In this document: positions 5,582 to 7,903 of the stretch, piece by piece | Layout: each line of letters starts with the position of its first letter | Position numbering within the stretch: position 1 is the stretch's first letter | Origin: Pseudomonadales bacterium | GTDB taxonomy: Bacteria > Pseudomonadota > Gammaproteobacteria > Pseudomonadales > UBA3067 | Length of the DNA stretch: 7,903 nt | Assembly (NCBI GenBank): GCA_016763235.1 | Contig: JAESUE010000055.1 | Location: 1 to 7,903 of the forward strand | Direction of reading: 5' to 3' | Position numbers and translations under genes: made by a program | The notes under the pieces: model-generated | What the model was told of the DNA's origin: nothing | Seen by the model: the letters and a program-made list of their open reading frames with translations, nothing else | The model's database searches: none

Positions 5582-7678
5582 GTGGCCCGTAAAACCCCTT
5601 TAAGTCGATATCGCAACATCGGTATCTGTGCTCACGTTGATGCAGGTAAAACGACAACAACAGAGCGAGTACTATTTTATACAGGCGTGTCCCATAAGAT
5701 CGGTGAGGTGCATGATGGCGCGGCCACTATGGACTGGATGGAGCAGGAGCAGGAGAGGGGTATTACAATAACCTCTGCTGCAACAACTTGTTTTTGGTCC
5801 GGCATGGATAAGCAGTTCGAAGAGCACCGGGTTAATATCATTGATACGCCTGGGCACGTTGACTTTACTATCGAAGTAGAGCGCTCGCTCAGAGTCCTTG
5901 ATGGGGCGGTAGTCGTATTTTGCGCAAGCTCTGGTGTTGAGCCTCAGTCCGAAACGGTATGGCGTCAAGCGAATCGTTACAATGTGCCTCGAATCGTTTT
6001 CGTAAACAAAATGGACAGAGCAGGTGCTGACTTCCTGCGGGTTGTCGACCAAATAAAAGAACGTTTAGGCGCAGAGATAGTGCCAATCCAGCTAAGCATC
6101 GGTGCGGAAGAAGAGTTCAAGGGTGTCGTCGACCTGATGAAGATGAAGGCGATTTATTGGAACGAGTCTGACCAGGGGATGACCTACGACTTGGCTGATA
6201 TTCCAGAAGAGCTGCTGTCTAAAGCAGAAGAGTATCGCGAGGCGATGATTGAGGCTGCAGCCGAATCTAATGATGAGCTAATGACAAAATACCTCGAAGA
6301 TGGCGAGCTCACCGTCGAGGAAATCAAGTCTGGCCTTAGGCAGCGAGTTGTTAACAATGAAATTGTTTTAGCGCTTTGTGGTTCAGCCTTTAAAAATAAG
6401 GGTGTGCAAGCGGTTTTAGATGCGGTTGTCGAATACCTCCCGTGCCCAACAGATGTAGATGCTATTGCAGGTGTTTTGGATGATGCAAACGAGACGCCGG
6501 CAGTTCGAGAGGCTTCGGATGACACTCCCTTTTCTGCTCTAGCGTTTAAAATTGCCACTGATCCTTTTGTTGGCTCTCTGACATTCTTTCGGGTCTATTC
6601 TGGAGTTTTGAAGTCTGGTGATGCTGTTTATAACCCAGTTAAGGGTAAAAAGGAGCGTGTTGGGCGAATATTGCAAATGCATGCTAACACCCGAGAAGAG
6701 ATCAGAGAGGTGCGAGCAGGGGATATTGCTGCAGCGGTTGGATTAAAGGATGTTACAACTGGGGATACTCTTTGTGATTTAGGAGAGGTTATTACTCTGG
6801 AGAGGATGGACTTTCCAGAGCCAGTAATTTCAGTTGCGGTTGAGCCGAAAACTAAGGTTGACCAAGAGAAGATGGGTATCGCGCTGGGGCGCCTAGCACA
6901 GGAAGATCCATCCTTCCGCGTTGCCTCTGATGAAGAGTCCGGTCAGACGATTATTTCTGGCATGGGTGAATTGCACTTGGATATACTTGTTGATCGTATG
7001 CGCCGAGAATTTGGTGTAGAGGCAAATATCGGCAAACCTCAGGTCGCTTATCGCGAAACGATTCGAAAGTCCGTTGAAGTTGAAGGAAAGTACGTCAAGC
7101 AGAGTGGAGGTCGCGGTCAGTATGGTCACGTTTGGCTGCGGATCGAGCCGGTTGATGAAAGTGAAGGTTATAGCTTTAAATCTGAAATTGTCGGAGGGTC
7201 GGTTCCTCGAGAATACTTTAATGCGGTAGATAAGGGTATTCAGGAGCAGATGGCAAATGGGGTCGTAGCGGGGTACCCAGTTATTGATGTTAAGGCCGCG
7301 CTTTTTGATGGCTCCTACCACGATGTCGATTCTAATGAAAATGCCTTCCGGATGGCAGCGGCAATGGCCTTCAAAAGAGGTGCTGTAGAAGCTGGCGCTG
7401 TGTTACTTGAGCCTTATATGAAGGTTGAAGTGGTTACGCCTGAAGATTATATGGGTGATATTATTGGTGATTTGAATCGCCGTCGCGGGATGGTTCAAGG
7501 TATGGAGGATATTCCTTCTGGCAAGATCGTTCGTGCTGAAGTCCCGCTCGCTGAGATGTTTGGTTATGCAACCACCGTTCGGGGTATGTCCCAGGGGCGC
7601 GCTTCATACTCCATGGAATTTTTGAAGTATATGGAAGTTCCCGCAAGCGTAGCAGAAGCAATCAAGAAGCAGTCTTAA
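5582..7678 (+). CDS. fusA: Translation elongation factor G
   Basis: EF-G is the GTPase that moves tRNA and mRNA through the ribosome and, with RRF, splits post-termination ribosomes. At 698 residues it is close to E. coli EF-G (704). GTPase motifs are AHVDAGKTTTTE (P-loop, about 17-28), the switch I segment QEQERGITITSAATT (about 55-70), DTPGH (88-92) and NKMD (142-145). Domain II contains ATDPFVGSLTFFRVYSG, domain III contains GMGELHLDILVDRMRREF, and domain IV contains GGRGQYGH and the tip loop GSYHDVDSNE, with H580 equivalent to E. coli H583. Domain V contains EDYMGDIIGDLNRRRG and GRASYSMEFLKY. The start is GTG, with GAGGA at 5570-5574 spaced 7 nt away. Domain IV has an unusual YFNAV where YIPAV is usual. 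Its place in the str order marks it as the main housekeeping copy rather than an EF-G2 paralogue. Confidence 0.98.
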   Translation: MARKTPLSRYRNIGICAHVDAGKTTTTERVLFYTGVSHKIGEVHDGAATMDWMEQEQERGITITSAATTCFWSGMDKQFEEHRVNIIDTPGHVDFTIEVERSLRVLDGAVVVFCASSGVEPQSETVWRQANRYNVPRIVFVNKMDRAGADFLRVVDQIKERLGAEIVPIQLSIGAEEEFKGVVDLMKMKAIYWNESDQGMTYDLADIPEELLSKAEEYREAMIEAAAESNDELMTKYLEDGELTVEEIKSGLRQRVVNNEIVLALCGSAFKNKGVQAVLDAVVEYLPCPTDVDAIAGVLDDANETPAVREASDDTPFSALAFKIATDPFVGSLTFFRVYSGVLKSGDAVYNPVKGKKERVGRILQMHANTREEIREVRAGDIAAAVGLKDVTTGDTLCDLGEVITLERMDFPEPVISVAVEPKTKVDQEKMGIALGRLAQEDPSFRVASDEESGQTIISGMGELHLDILVDRMRREFGVEANIGKPQVAYRETIRKSVEVEGKYVKQSGGRGQYGHVWLRIEPVDESEGYSFKSEIVGGSVPREYFNAVDKGIQEQMANGVVAGYPVIDVKAALFDGSYHDVDSNENAFRMAAAMAFKRGAVEAGAVLLEPYMKVEVVTPEDYMGDIIGDLNRRRGMVQGMEDIPSGKIVRAEVPLAEMFGYATTVRGMSQGRASYSMEFLKYMEVPASVAEAIKKQS

Positions 7679-7704
7679 TGAATTAACGTTTGAGGTCTTA
7701 GGTT

Positions 7705-7903
7705 ATGTCAAAGGAAAAGTTTGAAAGAACGAAACCCCATGTAAACGTGGGAACCATTGGTCACGTAGATCACGGTAAAACAACTCTTACCGCAGCGCTT
7801 ACTCGTGTTTGCGCAGAAATATGGGGCGGCGAAGCTGTCGCTTTTGATGGAATTGATAACGCACCGGAAGAGCGAGAGCGTGGCATTACCATCGCTACCT
7901 CTC
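7705..7903 (+). CDS. tuf: Translation elongation factor Tu, N-terminal 66 residues (3' end outside window)
   Basis: EF-Tu carries aminoacyl-tRNA to the ribosomal A site as a GTP complex. The frame opens MSKEKFERTKPHVNVGTIGH, has the P-loop GHVDHGKT (19-26), and reaches the switch I region DNAPEERERGITIATS at the window edge. The ATG is preceded by GAGG (7692-7695), 9 nt upstream, and lies 26 nt after the fusA stop, the standard str arrangement. Relative to E. coli, the segment RVCAEIWGGEAVAFDG replaces TVLAKTYGGAARAFDQ, as I recall from Pseudomonas-related and marine gammaproteobacteria. Many proteobacteria carry two near-identical tuf genes; this is the fusA-linked copy (tufA in E. coli), but the sequence cannot show whether a second exists. 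No separate tuf promoter was identified in the short spacer. Confidence 0.98.
   Translation, partial: MSKEKFERTKPHVNVGTIGHVDHGKTTLTAALTRVCAEIWGGEAVAFDGIDNAPEERERGITIATS

Noticed and set aside
6893..7321. 142-codon open frame on the minus strand opposite fusA
   Set aside because: It lies wholly inside a strongly conserved EF-G region, resembles nothing I recognise and has no context for a gene; it is a shadow of fusA coding.
5582..7678. EF-G as a mosaic or transferred gene, since domains IV-V differ clearly from E. coli
   Set aside because: The C-terminal half follows the pattern I recall for Pseudomonas and Legionella EF-G; the E. coli version is the outlier. No break in composition or alignment is visible.

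Overview
The window is a slice of the conserved transcription/translation gene block of a gammaproteobacterium, read entirely on the + strand: 3' end of rpoB, complete rpoC, rpsL, rpsG and fusA, then the first 66 codons of tuf. All five products align almost without gaps to my recollection of the E. coli and Pseudomonas proteins: RpoC keeps E. coli numbering through its catalytic aspartates, S12 is 124 residues and S7 is 156. Base composition is middling (mid-to-high 40s % GC by eye). The EF-Tu start (RVCAEIWGG, FDGIDNAPEERERG) and EF-G style recall marine gammaproteobacteria near Pseudomonas/Cellvibrionales more than enterics; that placement is inference from memory.

Layout. 1-162: last 53 codons of rpoB. 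163-235: spacer with a small hairpin and a strong Shine-Dalgarno. 236-4468: rpoC, best started at a TTG two codons inside the longest open frame. 4469-4597: the main non-coding control region, holding a perfect 14-bp inverted repeat just after the rpoC stop and, overlapping it, a good sigma-70-type promoter for the str genes. 4598-4972: rpsL. 4973-5062: 90-nt spacer with two local hairpins, the position of the S7 translational control site in E. coli. 5063-5533: rpsG. 5582-7678: fusA, GTG start. 7705 to the edge: tuf. No gene-free stretch exceeds 300 bases.

How the genes work together. RpoB and RpoC are the two large subunits of RNA polymerase. S12 and S7 are small-subunit proteins at the decoding centre and the 3' domain of 16S rRNA. 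EF-G drives translocation and EF-Tu delivers aminoacyl-tRNA. In E. coli rpoBC and str are apart; here they are adjacent, so read-through from rpoBC and the 4501-4529 promoter could both feed str.

I found no undescribed system, mobile element, CRISPR array or RNA gene. The points most worth a second look are the rpoC-rpsL hairpin interlocked with the str promoter, the rpoC start choice, the rpsL-rpsG leader, and two unusual residues in otherwise invariant motifs of RpoC and EF-G.
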